The notes: a model not told the origin generated them from the letters alone. A DNA stretch of 64,000 bases from Bacteroidaceae bacterium (GCA_017555845.1 JAFZFO010000013.1:16798-80797), one strand, 5' to 3'; numbered from the stretch's first letter, positions 8,033 through 17,721 are shown. Program-made: numbers and translations.

Positions 8033-9793
8033 ATGTTCAGAACAAAAACTTGTGGCGAACTCAGGTTGGCCGATGTAAATGCAACAGTGACCCTTAGTGG
8101 TTGGGTACAGCGTGCGCGTAAGATGGGTGGTATGACATTCGTTGACCTCCGCGACCGTTATGGCGTTACCCAGCTTGTTTTCAGCGAGGATGTAAATGCC
8201 GAACTCTGCGAGAAGGCATCACACCTTGGCCGCGAATATGTAATCCAGGCAACCGGTGTTGTCAGCGAGCGTCAGAGCAAGAACGCCAATATCCCAACAG
8301 GCGACATTGAGATAATTGTGAGCGAGTTGAACATCCTCAACGAGGCAGCAACTCCTCCTTTCACAATCGAGAACAACACCGACGGTGGCGATGACATCCG
8401 CATGAAGTACCGTTATCTCGACCTCCGTCGTGAGGCAGTGCGCAAGAACCTTGAACTGCGTCACCAGATGACAATGGAGGTTCGCCGTTACCTCGACTCA
8501 ATGAACTTCATTGAGGTTGAGACTCCAATGCTTATCGCGTCTACCCCCGAGGGCGCGCGTGACTTCGTTGTTCCTTCACGCATGAACCCAGGCCAGTTCT
8601 ACGCTCTGCCACAGAGCCCACAGCTCTTCAAGCAGCTGCTCATGGTATCTGGTTTCGACCGTTACTTCCAGATTGTAAAGTGCTTCCGTGATGAGGACTT
8701 GCGTGCCGACCGTCAGCCCGAGTTTACACAGATCGACTGCGAGATGAGTTTCGTTGAGCAGGAGGATGTGATTTCACTCTTCGAGGGCATGGCAAAGCAC
8801 CTGTTCAAGACAATCCGTGGCGTTGAACTTACCGAGGCTTTCCCACGCATGACATGGCACGATGCAATGAAATACTACGGCTGCGACAAGCCCGATACAC
8901 GTTTTGAGATGAAGTTCGTTGAACTCATGGACATCATGAAGGGTCACGGCTTCCCTGTGTTCGACAGCGCCGAGTATGTTGGTGGTATCTGCGCCAAGGG
9001 TGCCGCTACATACACACGCAAGCAGATCGATGCTTTGACCGACTTTGTTCGCCGTCCACAGATTGGCGCAAAGGGTATGGTCTATGCACGTGTAGAGGCA
9101 GACGGTACAGTAAAATCAAGCGTTGACAAGTTCTATACACAGGAGGTACTGCAGGCTATGAAGGCTGCCTTCAATGCCGAGCCGGGTGACCTCATCCTCA
9201 TCCTCAGCGGTGACGATACAATGAAGACACGCAAGCAGCTCTGCGAGCTCCGTCTGGAGGTCGCAAACCAACTTGGCTTGCGCGACAAGAACAAGTTCTC
9301 TTGCCTGTGGGTTGTTGACTTCCCGCTCTTTGAGTACAGCGAGGAAGAAGGCCGTTACATGGCTATGCACCACCCATTTACCTCACCAAAGCCCGAGGAT
9401 ATCCCATTGCTCGACACCGACATGGGCGCAGTACGTGCAAACGCATACGACATGATCATCAACGGTGTTGAGGTTGGTGGCGGTTCAATCCGTATCTACG
9501 ACAGCGAGTTGCAGAACAAGATGTTCGAGCTCCTTGGCTTCACACCCGAGCGCGCACAGCAGCAGTTCGGCTGGTTGCTCGACGCCTTCAAGTACGGTGC
9601 ACCTCCTCACGGTGGTCTTGCTTACGGTCTCGACCGTTGGGTGAGCCTCTTCGCAGGTCTCGACTCAATCCGCGACTGCATCGCGTTCCCCAAGAACAAC
9701 TCAGGCCGCGACACAATGATTGATGCACCTTCGGTTCTCGAGCCAGAACAGCTGACGGAACTTAATATCGTAGTTGATATCAAGGATAAGTGA
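8033..9793 (+). CDS. aspS: Aspartyl-tRNA synthetase
   Basis: A 586-residue class IIb synthetase that charges tRNA-Asp. An N-terminal OB-fold anticodon-binding domain ([19 protein letters not shown], about 22-40) is followed by class II motif 2 ([16 protein letters not shown], about 220-235), the bacterial GAD insertion, and motif 3 (GLAYGLDRW near 530). Length and domain order match the bacterial type. It appears monocistronic and ends before a repeat and a strong hairpin. Confidence 0.97.
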   Translation: MFRTKTCGELRLADVNATVTLSGWVQRARKMGGMTFVDLRDRYGVTQLVFSEDVNAELCEKASHLGREYVIQATGVVSERQSKNANIPTGDIEIIVSELNILNEAATPPFTIENNTDGGDDIRMKYRYLDLRREAVRKNLELRHQMTMEVRRYLDSMNFIEVETPMLIASTPEGARDFVVPSRMNPGQFYALPQSPQLFKQLLMVSGFDRYFQIVKCFRDEDLRADRQPEFTQIDCEMSFVEQEDVISLFEGMAKHLFKTIRGVELTEAFPRMTWHDAMKYYGCDKPDTRFEMKFVELMDIMKGHGFPVFDSAEYVGGICAKGAATYTRKQIDALTDFVRRPQIGAKGMVYARVEADGTVKSSVDKFYTQEVLQAMKAAFNAEPGDLILILSGDDTMKTRKQLCELRLEVANQLGLRDKNKFSCLWVVDFPLFEYSEEEGRYMAMHHPFTSPKPEDIPLLDTDMGAVRANAYDMIINGVEVGGGSIRIYDSELQNKMFELLGFTPERAQQQFGWLLDAFKYGAPPHGGLAYGLDRWVSLFAGLDSIRDCIAFPKNNSGRDTMIDAPSVLEPEQLTELNIVVDIKDK

Positions 9794-9935
9794 TTAAAAA
9801 GCTAAACTACTGCGTTACGCTTGTTTTTGATGTGAGTCATTTAGGAATACTAAACTCCCCACTTCAAAAACTTCGCAAGCCTTGTATTTTACCTTTTTAT
9901 CTCACTTTTCGAAGATTGGAATTACATAAGAGAAT

Positions 9936-9964
9936 GTCATCCTGAGTGTAAGCGAAGGAACTCT
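9936..9964 (+). repeat. REP-like dispersed repeat, copy A
   Basis: Begins GTCATCCTGAGTGTAAGCGA and runs to GGAACTCT. It resembles copies at 39615, 63609 and 63706 and inverted copies at 10528 and 39656 (core GTCATnCTGAnCG...GAAGnATCT). Confidence 0.7.
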
Positions 9965-9974
9965 AAAAAATGAT

Positions 9975-10008
9975 AAAGCAATCCATTGCGCACGCAATGG
10001 ATTGCTTT
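9975..10008. terminator. Terminator hairpin after aspS
   Basis: A perfect 16-nt inverted repeat (9975-9990 with 9993-10008) followed by TATTTT; upstream A runs make it potentially bidirectional. It lies 180 nt past aspS. Confidence 0.75.
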
Positions 10009-10050
10009 TATTTTGACAATAATATAAGTGTTGATGAATTTAAGCGTTTT

Positions 10051-10092
10051 GTCATTTTTCGGGTAACCCCTCAACAACACGTCTGAGCAAAG
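10051..10092 (+). repeat. Direct repeat, copy 1 (partner at 10579-10620)
   Basis: Starts GTCATTTTTCGGGTAACCCC; the second copy differs at only a few positions over about 42 nt. Both contain the GTCAT...CTGAGC elements of the REP-like family, so they may be longer members of it. Confidence 0.7.
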
Positions 10093-10527
10093 TGAAGAAT
10101 CTATAAAACAGCTCATCTGCAAAAGTTGGGGGACAAAAAACTCGCTTTCGCTCGCCGTCAAATTCTACAGCAGTCCTCAACCTTAATTGTTCACTTGTAT
10201 TTTTCTTCAACTCTTTCTTTCTGTACTTTTTTGAAAAAGTACCAAAAACTGGGCAGTCGTGTACGGCATTCGGTGCTTCCTTTGTTCAAGAGTTGCTTTG
10301 CAACATCTTTCAGTCGGTGCACACCTCGCCGCTCGCTGCTTGTCGCAATGCTTGGGGTGGCAAGAACTCGCTGCGCTCAAACATCATGCCACCTGTTTCC
10401 AAGCATTGCTCGGCTGCTCGCTGTTCCTCCCAACGCTGCCCTTCCGCCTTTGGCGGGGAATTACCTTTTGCAATGAAAAGGCGCGTAGAATAGTAATTCT
10501 CAATACTGCTCCCGCAGGCATATTATG

Positions 10528-10563
10528 AGATACTTCACTGCGCTTTGCTCCGTTCAGTATGAC
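10528..10563 (-). repeat. REP-like dispersed repeat, inverted copy
   Basis: On the minus strand it reads GTCATACTGAACGGAGCAAA and ends GAAGTATCT, matching the family core in inverted orientation relative to copy A. Confidence 0.65.
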
Positions 10564-10578
10564 AAGCTCGCGAACAAT

Positions 10579-10620
10579 GTCATTTTTCGGGCAAGCCCTC
10601 AACAATACGTCTGAGCGAAC
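10579..10620 (+). repeat. Direct repeat, copy 2 (partner at 10051-10092)
   Basis: Starts GTCATTTTTCGGGCAAGCCC and continues to GTCTGAGCGAAC; a run ending GAAGGATCTCT follows at 10652-10670. Confidence 0.7.
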
Positions 10621-10685
10621 CAACGGTCGACGCCCGAAGGGGCTAAAGTCAAGTCGAAGGATCTCTAAAAAAACTCTTGCAATTA

Positions 10686-10726
10686 AAAAGACCAATCGGG
10701 TATTAATCAAACCCGATTGGTCTTTT
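10686..10726 (-). terminator. Terminator downstream of the 10751 gene fragment
   Basis: A perfect 16-bp stem (10686-10701 with 10711-10726) with a 9-nt loop. On minus it lies 25 nt past the stop at 10751 and its 3' arm ends in TTTT. Confidence 0.75.
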
Positions 10727-10750
10727 GCTGTTAATTCTAGAGTGTCTGTT

Positions 10751-11083
10751 TTACTTGATGACTACTTTCTTGCCATAGGATATATGTAGAAAGTTAATAT
10801 GTGAAATACCACTTTCAGTACCTGGGTGAAGTTCTACACCAACACAGGTTTTACCATCATAATAATTGTACGAATTCGGTTTTTCAGATATGCTTGAATA
10901 AAAGTATTCTTTATATTTTATCTCATAGCTCTCAACAAATCTGTTCTTTAGTTCTACTAGTTCAGAATCACTTAATTGTTGATTGCTTGTTTCAAATACA
11001 ACCGAGCGTAATTTGTTATCAATAAATTTAAAATAACAAACATCCCATTTTGCATCGGCCCAGATAACATTTTTAATCTCCAC
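10751..11083 (-). pseudogene. Hypothetical protein fragment, probably N-terminally truncated
   Basis: About 110 residues with no ATG at the start: the first possible start is a GTG at 11083, and the frame is open only 8 codons further, to a TAA at 11108-11110. The sequence (VIWADAKWDVCYFKF..., ending HINFLHISYGKKVVIK) reads like the middle and end of a small Bacteroidetes protein whose N-terminus is missing. It abuts the end of the BspA-like gene with no promoter between, which suggests a deletion junction. Function unknown; it could still be a short GTG-start gene. Confidence 0.45.
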
Positions 11084-11119
11084 ACCCTGATTATAGTGCG
11101 ATTCTAATTAGTCTACTAC

Positions 11120-12130
11120 TTAAACATTTTCCCGAATGATGCGAGTTTCCTCGGGAACACCTAATTTGTCTATATTCGTGATGTGGGTAGGGATGGTGAT
11201 AGAGGTCAGTCTATAGCAACCCTCAAATGCATCATTTCCAATGCTTGTAACACTGCTGGGGATGGTGATAGAGGTCAGGTTATCGCACTCCCAAAATGCC
11301 GCCTTTCCAATACTGGTCACACTGCTGGGGATGGCGATTGAGGTCAGGCTTTTACAACAACCAAAAGTCTTAGGTCCAATGCTTGTTACACTGTTGGGGA
11401 TTTCAATGCTTGTAAGCCCGGAGCAACCCTTGAACGCACACTCTCCAATGCTTTTAACGCTGTTACCAATTTCAACACTTGTAAGCCCGGTGCAACCACT
11501 GAACGCATAATTTCCAATGCTTGTAACGCTGTTAGGGATTGTAATACTTGTAAGCCCGGTGCAACCATAGAACGCAGACTTTCCAATGCTTGTGATGCTG
11601 TTAGGTATTGTAATGCTTGTAAGCCCTTTGCAATTATAGAACGCACCAAATCCAATGCTTGTAACGCTGCTTGGGATAGTAAGATCAGTCACCAACTCAC
11701 CATTCAAATACAAGTTGCCGGCATAATACAAAGGATTGGCATCTGCACTACCAAAATCAATACCACACCATGCTTCAAGGTCGTTGATGCAAACCTTTTC
11801 AAGCCCGGTGCAACCATTGAACGCACCCCATCCAATGCTTGTAACGCTGTTAGGGATTACAATACTTGTAAGGCCGGTGCAACCACTGAACGCCCAATCT
11901 CCAATGCTTGTAACGCTGTAAGTGTTACCATCGTACGCAACACTCTCGGGGATTTCAATGTTGCCGGTGTACTCGTTGGAATGCTCACTATAAGATATTC
12001 CTCTGAAAGTTACCTCAACTGCTTTGTTTGCAGAAGATGAAATGTTGTAATAGATGCCATCGACCACAAAATCGTGGGCAGTCACTGCTGTTGCGCAAAG
12101 CAACAGCAGTGACGTAAATAGATGTTTCAT
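11120..12130 (-). CDS. BspA-type leucine-rich repeat surface protein
   Basis: A 336-residue exported protein: signal peptide (MKHLFTSLLLLCATAVTA), a short beta-rich region, then about nine to ten 23-residue LRR_5/BspA repeats with the unit LTSITIPNSVTSIGxxAFxGC from residue about 70 to near the end. BspA proteins are secreted adhesins binding fibronectin or other bacteria. I prefer the ATG at 12130 because it gives a clean signal peptide; an in-frame ATG at 12142 is possible. No C-terminal sorting domain or lipobox is seen. It follows the DPP-IV gene on the same strand by 25 nt, and both begin with almost the same signal-peptide codons, so co-transcription is likely. Confidence 0.85.
   Translation of the reverse strand: MKHLFTSLLLLCATAVTAHDFVVDGIYYNISSSANKAVEVTFRGISYSEHSNEYTGNIEIPESVAYDGNTYSVTSIGDWAFSGCTGLTSIVIPNSVTSIGWGAFNGCTGLEKVCINDLEAWCGIDFGSADANPLYYAGNLYLNGELVTDLTIPSSVTSIGFGAFYNCKGLTSITIPNSITSIGKSAFYGCTGLTSITIPNSVTSIGNYAFSGCTGLTSVEIGNSVKSIGECAFKGCSGLTSIEIPNSVTSIGPKTFGCCKSLTSIAIPSSVTSIGKAAFWECDNLTSITIPSSVTSIGNDAFEGCYRLTSITIPTHITNIDKLGVPEETRIIRENV
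11190..11925 (-). repeat. Tandem 69-bp LRR-coding repeats
   Basis: The DNA repeats with a 69-nt period (for example TCCAATGCTTGTAACGCTGT recurs), matching the 23-residue protein repeat. Near-identity between neighbouring units marks it as prone to slippage or recombination. Confidence 0.8.
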
Positions 12131-12155
12131 AGATAGTTGCATCAAAAAACTTTTT

Positions 12156-14360
12156 TTACTTCAAGTTCGCCTTGAAGAACTCTGCAATCTTCTCGAACAG
12201 GTGATAGCGTGTGTTGCGGCCATAGTAGATGCTATGGTTGCTGTCGGGGTAGATGGCCATCTCGAACTTCTTGTTCGCCTGTGTGAGGGCGTGAGTGTAA
12301 CGTATCATGTTACGCAAGTGTACGTTGTCATCGGCTGTACCGTGGATGAGCAACAGGTTGCCGCTCAACTTGTTCACGTTTACAATTGCCGAGCCGGCAT
12401 CGTAACCCTCCTTGTTCTCCTTTGGAGTGCGCATGTAACGCTCGGTGTAGATGGTGTCATAGAAACGCCAGTCTGTAGGCGCTGCCACTGCAACACCAGC
12501 CTTGAACACTGCCTCGTCCTGGCTCATTGACATGAGGGTGTTGTAACCGCCGAAGCTCCAGCCCCAGATACCGATGTTGTTCTTGTCAACGTAGGGGAGT
12601 GAACCAAGGTATTTTGCTGCCTCAACCTGGTCGCCCGGCTCGTACTGGCCGATGTTCAGGTAGGTGCACTTGCCGAACTCTGTACCGCGTCCGCCTGTAC
12701 CGCGTCCGTCAACGCATACCATGATGAATCCCTCGCCTGCCATGTAGCTCTCGAACATTGCATTGCCATAGTTACCCATGTACCAGCTGTCGTGTACCTG
12801 CTGTGAGTAGGGGCCGCTGTACTGGAACATCACTACAGGGTACTGCTTGCCCTCGTCAAAGTCGGCAGGCTTTACCATCCAGCCGTTGAGCTCAACGCCG
12901 TCGGTAGTCTTGAATGTGAAGAACTCCTTTGTTGGCATGTCGAACTTCTTGAGTCGCTCCTTGAGGTTGGCATTGTCAATGAGAGTCTTTATAACCTTAC
13001 CGTTATTGTCGTTTGTGGTAACGGTGTGTGGGCTGTTGATGCTTGAGTGGGTGTTGATGAAGTACTTCATTCCCGCACTGAACACTGCACTGTTTGTTCC
13101 CTCCTTGGTGGTGAGCTTGGTCTTCTTGCCCTTAGCATTTACCTTATATATATATTCGCGCAATGGGCTGCCCTCGTTGCTTGAGTAGTAGAATTCGTTC
13201 TTGTTGCTGTCCCAACCATAGAAGTGTTTTACCTCGAACTCTCCCTTTGTGATTGGGCGTACAAGGATACCGTCGATGGTGTAGAGGTAGAGCTGGTTGT
13301 AGCCGCTGCGCTCGCTCTGCAATACAAAGTGCTTGTCATAGAACTCAATGCCTGCATATACCTGCTCGTTGAGGTAGGTGTCGCTCTCCTCGCGTAGGAT
13401 GGTCTTGCTGCTGCCCGAGCGTGGATTCACTGCCAGAATCTCCATAACGCTCTGGTGGCGGTTGAGTGTGAGCACTGCAAGTACATCGGGGTTCTTGGTG
13501 AACTTGATGCGTGGGATGTAGCCCTCCTCGGGGATGTTCACGTTAAGCTGGCGTGTAACGCGGCTCTTGATGTCGTACGAGTGAACCGATAGCTTTGAGT
13601 TTGCTGCACCGGCAACAGGGTACTTGAAACTGTAGGGTGCGCAGAAATCGTCGTACTCTGTATTTGGAGCACCGGTTGGGATGTACATTGGCATGTCGTA
13701 CATCATAACCTCGCTCTCGTCGTACTTGATGTACGCAATCATCTTGCTGTCGGCGCTGAAATCGTATGAGCAGTTGTTCATGAACTCCTCCTCGTTAACC
13801 CAGTCGGGGATACCGTTTATAATCTTGCGGAACTCACCGTCGGTGGTGATTTGTGACTCGGCATTGTTGAACATGAGCTTCACAAGGAACAGGTTGTTGT
13901 CGCGTACAAAGGCAATCATGGTGCCGTCGGGCGAGAACTTTGGAACCTGCTGCGCGCCGTTCTGCGACAGTGGCTCAACCTTGTTGTTCTTGCGGCTGTA
14001 GATGTAGTGCTCTGCAGTAAATGAGTTGCGGTAGATGCTCTTTGTTCTTGTCTGCAGAAGAATGAGCTGCTCATCGGGCGAGAACTGGTAGCCATCAATG
14101 TACTTCTGTTCGAAGCCACGTGCTGTAGCTGCGTTGAAGAGTGTGTCGACGATTGCACCGTTCTTGAACGAGCCTTTGAGAATGAGGCTGCGGTCGTCGC
14201 TCATGCGTGCAAAGTGAACGCCATCGGCCATTGGCTTGATGGCAGCGTATGTCTGCGGCCAATAACCGCCATACATTACATCGTTCATTGTCACCTTGTC
14301 GCCTGCAATGGCTGAGAGTGACATCACAAACAATGTGAATAGTGAAAATAGGTGTTTCAT
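12156..14360 (-). CDS. Dipeptidyl peptidase IV (S9B family serine peptidase)
   Basis: A 734-residue exported enzyme releasing Xaa-Pro dipeptides from peptide N-termini. Signal peptide (1-19), DPP-IV beta-propeller with the substrate-amino-anchoring double Glu in DWVNEEE (Glu190-Glu191), then the alpha/beta hydrolase domain with the triad Ser602 (GWSFGG), Asp677/678 (HGTADDNVH) and His709 (DSNHSIYY). All key residues are intact. Periplasmic or surface location is inferred from the signal peptide. The BspA-like gene follows 25 nt after its stop. Confidence 0.94.
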   Translation of the reverse strand: MKHLFSLFTLFVMSLSAIAGDKVTMNDVMYGGYWPQTYAAIKPMADGVHFARMSDDRSLILKGSFKNGAIVDTLFNAATARGFEQKYIDGYQFSPDEQLILLQTRTKSIYRNSFTAEHYIYSRKNNKVEPLSQNGAQQVPKFSPDGTMIAFVRDNNLFLVKLMFNNAESQITTDGEFRKIINGIPDWVNEEEFMNNCSYDFSADSKMIAYIKYDESEVMMYDMPMYIPTGAPNTEYDDFCAPYSFKYPVAGAANSKLSVHSYDIKSRVTRQLNVNIPEEGYIPRIKFTKNPDVLAVLTLNRHQSVMEILAVNPRSGSSKTILREESDTYLNEQVYAGIEFYDKHFVLQSERSGYNQLYLYTIDGILVRPITKGEFEVKHFYGWDSNKNEFYYSSNEGSPLREYIYKVNAKGKKTKLTTKEGTNSAVFSAGMKYFINTHSSINSPHTVTTNDNNGKVIKTLIDNANLKERLKKFDMPTKEFFTFKTTDGVELNGWMVKPADFDEGKQYPVVMFQYSGPYSQQVHDSWYMGNYGNAMFESYMAGEGFIMVCVDGRGTGGRGTEFGKCTYLNIGQYEPGDQVEAAKYLGSLPYVDKNNIGIWGWSFGGYNTLMSMSQDEAVFKAGVAVAAPTDWRFYDTIYTERYMRTPKENKEGYDAGSAIVNVNKLSGNLLLIHGTADDNVHLRNMIRYTHALTQANKKFEMAIYPDSNHSIYYGRNTRYHLFEKIAEFFKANLK

Positions 14361-14490
14361 AATGGTTTATTTAAATTTATAATCTTATCAAGCTGAAATC
14401 GGAAAGCTGAAATCGGAAAACGGAAAACTTATTTTAGTTTTAACCTTTGACTATGCATTGTTGAAACTTAGTTTTCCCCTTTCCCCTTTA

Positions 14491-14571
14491 ACTTTTAACC
14501 GCACTTCGTGCGCTTGAACCTGCTCTCGCTCGCTGTAAAAGCTCAAGCAAGCTTGGCTTTTGCTCGCTTAA
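14491..14571. repeat. Dispersed repeat, family B, copy 1
   Basis: A stretch CTTTTAACCGCACTTCGTGC followed by CGCTTGAACCTGCTCTCGCT and an AGCTCAAGCAAGCTTGGCTT run; it closely matches 39697-39780. It is preceded by a pyrimidine-rich CCTTTCCCCTTT tract also seen near the tRNA repeats. Confidence 0.65.
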
Positions 14572-14580
14572 TCGCAGCTT

Positions 14581-15099
14581 TCAGTTCGTTTTGTACCACG
14601 ACGCATACATTATATAGTCGTTGGCAATGCGCTCAACAATCTCTTTCTGCTGCTCGGGGCTTACCTCCTTGATTTTCTTGGCAGGCACTCCGGCATATAT
14701 CCAGCCGCTCTCCACGCGCATACCTGATGCAACCAGTGCGTTGGCCGCAACAATGGCCCCGCTTTCAACGACGGCATTGTCAAGCACTGTTGCTCCCATG
14801 CCAATGAGGCTGTTGCTCTCTATGATGGCGCCGTGAATGGTTGCGTTGTGGCCTATTGAGACATTGTCGCCAATGATGGTCTTTGAGCGTTGGAAAAGTG
14901 TGTGCACCACAGCACCGTCCTGAATGTTCACGTTGTTGCCAATGACAATGCTGTTTACATCGCCACGCAACACAGTGCCATACCAGATGGAGCAGTTGTC
15001 GCCCATTGTCACATCGCCAATTATGGCTGCCGTCTCGGCAATGAAACAGTCATTGCCAATAGTGGGCTTGAACCCGCGTATTTCTCTTATTATTGCCAT
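14581..15099 (-). CDS. Gamma-carbonic anhydrase family hexapeptide-repeat protein
   Basis: A 172-residue left-handed beta-helix protein of the YrdA/PaaY/gamma-CA family. Three candidate metal-binding His are in place: His66 (VVHT), His84 and His89 (GHNATIHG). Members form trimers with Zn or Fe; activity as a carbonic anhydrase is not proven for most. It ends the minus-strand series lon-tgt-lptF/G-deaD and sits 5 nt after the helicase gene, so it is probably the last gene of that unit. Confidence 0.9.
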   Translation of the reverse strand: MAIIREIRGFKPTIGNDCFIAETAAIIGDVTMGDNCSIWYGTVLRGDVNSIVIGNNVNIQDGAVVHTLFQRSKTIIGDNVSIGHNATIHGAIIESNSLIGMGATVLDNAVVESGAIVAANALVASGMRVESGWIYAGVPAKKIKEVSPEQQKEIVERIANDYIMYASWYKTN

Positions 15100-15104
15100 A
15101 GTGC

Positions 15105-16568
15105 TTACTTGTTCTCTGTTGCAGGTGCTACGCCTTCGCTACCTTTGGTATTACCTGGTTTTCTGCGGCGGTGGTGTGGACGGCGGCGTTTTGGCTTTTC
15201 GCCTTGCTGCTTGGGAGTGCCTTCCTGTTGTGCAGCTACAGCTGCTGTCTCTTTGGGCTTCTCGCTGTTGTCTGCAGGCTTTGCACTCTGTGGCTTGTTG
15301 CCGTTTGCCTGTTTGCCACCGCGTCTGCGGTTGTTCTTCTTGCGGTCATTGCCGCCGCGCTTCTCATTGTTTCCGCTTCCACCGCGTCGTGACTTGCCGC
15401 CTTTCTGCTTGCTCTTTGGCTCATAGGCAGGCGCCTCGCCAAGTGATGCTGGCATCTCCATCTTTGGAACATCCTGCTCAATGAAATCCTCAATGCGCTT
15501 GAAGAACTCCTGGTCCTCAACGTTTACCAATGTGATGGCGCGTCCCTTGGTACCCGCACGTGCTGTGCGGCCAATGCGGTGTATGTAGTCGTCGCAATCG
15601 CGTGGTACGTCGTAGTTGATGACAATGCGTATGTCGTCAATGTCAATGCCTCGTGCAAGAATATCGGTAGCCACAATCATGTCAATCTTGCGGCTCTTGT
15701 ACTGGAACATGATCTCGTCACGCTCACCCTGAGACAGGTCGCTGTGCATCTCGCCTACATTGAAACCATGTTTCTTGAGTGTGTGCGAAATCTCCTTGAC
15801 TTTTGTCTTGCGCGATGCAAAGAGAATCACTCTCTCGCTGCTCTCGTTGTCGAAGATGCTGTTGATGATGCCCAGTTTCTGGCCCTCGTGGCATATGTAG
15901 GCCTGCTGTGTTATACCGTCGGCAGGCTTTGCAAGCGCAAGGGTAATCTGCAAGGGATCGGTAAGGATGTCGTTTGCGAGTTTGCGAATCTCCTGAGGCA
16001 TGGTTGCCGAGAAGAGCATTGTCTGGCGCTCCTTAGGCAACTGCTTGGCAATGGTCATGATGTCGTTGTAGAAACCCATGTCCAGCATGCGGTCGGCCTC
16101 GTCAAGGATGAAAAACGACACCTTTGAAAGGTCAATGTTACCAAGGTTTATGTGGCTGATGAGACGGCCGGGGGTGGCAACGATGATGTCGGCGCCCTTG
16201 GCCATTCCACGCAGCTCCTGCTCGTAACGCTGTCCGTCGTTTCCACCATATACGGCTACGCTCGACACGTTCATGAAGTATGTGAAACCCTCGAGCTGAC
16301 GGTCAATCTGCTGCGCGAGCTCACGGGTTGGAGCCATGATTATGCAGTTTATGGAGTCCTCGGGGTAACCGCCCTGGCAAAGCCTGTTGAGTACAGGCAA
16401 CAGGTATGCTGCAGTCTTTCCGGTACCTGTCTGTGCCACGCCAATGAGGTCACGTCCCTCCATCAATGGCTCAAGTGTCTGCTCCTGTATTGGAGTACAC
16501 TTCTCGAAGCGCATGGCATCAAGCGCATCAAGCACTTCGTCTTCAAAGTCAAAATCTGTAAAATACAT
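15105..16568 (-). CDS. DEAD-box ATP-dependent RNA helicase (RhlE/CsdA-like)
   Basis: A 487-residue SF2 helicase: Q motif (CTPIQEQ), Walker A AQTGTGKT near 45, PTRELAQQ, DEAD near 155, SAT, and HRIGRTARAG in the second RecA domain. The last 110 residues are Lys/Arg/Gly/Asn-rich and low complexity, typical of an RNA-binding tail. Likely roles are ribosome assembly and cold adaptation. It lies 3 nt from the LptF/G-type gene upstream. Confidence 0.93.
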   Translation of the reverse strand: MYFTDFDFEDEVLDALDAMRFEKCTPIQEQTLEPLMEGRDLIGVAQTGTGKTAAYLLPVLNRLCQGGYPEDSINCIIMAPTRELAQQIDRQLEGFTYFMNVSSVAVYGGNDGQRYEQELRGMAKGADIIVATPGRLISHINLGNIDLSKVSFFILDEADRMLDMGFYNDIMTIAKQLPKERQTMLFSATMPQEIRKLANDILTDPLQITLALAKPADGITQQAYICHEGQKLGIINSIFDNESSERVILFASRKTKVKEISHTLKKHGFNVGEMHSDLSQGERDEIMFQYKSRKIDMIVATDILARGIDIDDIRIVINYDVPRDCDDYIHRIGRTARAGTKGRAITLVNVEDQEFFKRIEDFIEQDVPKMEMPASLGEAPAYEPKSKQKGGKSRRGGSGNNEKRGGNDRKKNNRRRGGKQANGNKPQSAKPADNSEKPKETAAVAAQQEGTPKQQGEKPKRRRPHHRRRKPGNTKGSEGVAPATENK

Positions 16569-16571
16569 GTT

Positions 16572-17675
16572 CTATTTTGGTGCCTTTATATAAAGGACTA
16601 TTGCTATTACTGAATAAATGATGTTCGGTAGCCAGGCTGCCAGTGCAATGGGCATCTGGTCGGCAAAAGCTGATGATATACCCTGGAACAGGATATATGA
16701 GAAACTCAATGCCAGTCCTATACCCAATGACAATCCCATGCTGCCTTTTGATTTCCTTGATGAGAGCGACACACCGATTATCGTCAGGATAAAGGCTGCG
16801 AATGACATTGCAATGCGTTTGTGATATTCAATCTCAAAGCTGCTGGTATTGGCAAAGCCTCTTTTCTTCTGCTTGTCGATATACTCGCTCAGTTCGGGCG
16901 TGGTCATAGTCTCCTGTTCTCCGTCGGAGATGAGGAAGTCGCCAGGCTCAATCTGCAGCAATGTGTCGAGTGGCTCTCGCCTGCTTTCCCTTATAATCTC
17001 CCTGTCGTTCTGGAATTCACGTATCTTCCAATGGCGTGCAGTCCACAGACCGGGCTTGTCGGGGTGGTAGGTTATTGTCCTTGCCTCCATGTGCGACACG
17101 AGTTTCTTGTCCTCGAACTTGTCGAGCATGAATCGCCAACCGGTGTTGTTGCGGCTTTCGTAGCGCTCAATGAATGCTATGGTGTTGTCATCGACCTTCA
17201 GCTGTATGTCGTTTGCCGATTCAACTTTCTTCTTCTTGTTGTACTTCTGCTCGAACTCAAGCATCGTAGCCGTGCCGCTGGGGATGATGAAGGCGCTCAT
17301 TATGTATGTAAGCACCGATATGATGCCGGCAGCAATCATGTAAGGTCTCATCAGACGCCTGAAACTCACTCCTGCCGAGAAGATGGCGATGATCTCCGAG
17401 TTTGAAGCAAGCTTGGAAGTGAAGTATATGACCGATATGAACACGAACAGCGCACTGAATGTGTTGGCATAGTAGGGTGCCAAGTTGGCATAATAGTCGA
17501 AGACAATCTCATTCATCGGTGCGTTCGAACTTACAAACTTGTCTATTTTCTCGTTGTAGTCGAACACGATGATGACAATGATGATCAGGAGCAGGGAAAA
17601 GAAATATGTTCCCAAAAACTTCTTTATTATGTACTTGTCAAGCTTCTGCAGTTTAAAAATATTGGGCCATTTCAT
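16572..17675 (-). CDS. LptF/LptG-family permease (lipopolysaccharide export)
   Basis: A 367-residue YjgP/YjgQ family inner-membrane protein: a pair of N-terminal membrane helices (about 18-40 and 60-85), a third near 100-125, a periplasmic beta-jellyroll (about 130-270), then three C-terminal helices. With LptB and LptC it extracts LPS/LOS from the inner membrane. F versus G cannot be settled from the sequence alone. It follows tgt by 46 nt, probably in the same operon. Confidence 0.88.
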   Translation of the reverse strand: MKWPNIFKLQKLDKYIIKKFLGTYFFSLLLIIIVIIVFDYNEKIDKFVSSNAPMNEIVFDYYANLAPYYANTFSALFVFISVIYFTSKLASNSEIIAIFSAGVSFRRLMRPYMIAAGIISVLTYIMSAFIIPSGTATMLEFEQKYNKKKKVESANDIQLKVDDNTIAFIERYESRNNTGWRFMLDKFEDKKLVSHMEARTITYHPDKPGLWTARHWKIREFQNDREIIRESRREPLDTLLQIEPGDFLISDGEQETMTTPELSEYIDKQKKRGFANTSSFEIEYHKRIAMSFAAFILTIIGVSLSSRKSKGSMGLSLGIGLALSFSYILFQGISSAFADQMPIALAAWLPNIIYSVIAIVLYIKAPK

Positions 17676-17721
17676 TGTGAATCAGCTTTGTCCTGTCGCT
17701 TCTCGTGTATTTATCTGTCAT

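Larger units (their letters stand above)
9794..10750. other. Repeat-rich non-coding region downstream of aspS
   Basis: About 950 nt with no convincing gene. Short ORFs (9937-10161, 10126-10528, 10384-10710) overlap each other in several frames, look compositionally random and span repeats, so I do not call them. It contains REP-like repeats at 9936-9964 and 10528-10563, a 42-bp direct repeat (10051 and 10579) and terminator hairpins at both ends. Confidence 0.7.

Noticed and set aside
10126-10710. Overlapping frames of 66-116 codons in the gap after aspS
   Set aside because: They overlap in several frames on both strands, run through repeats and show no protein-like composition.
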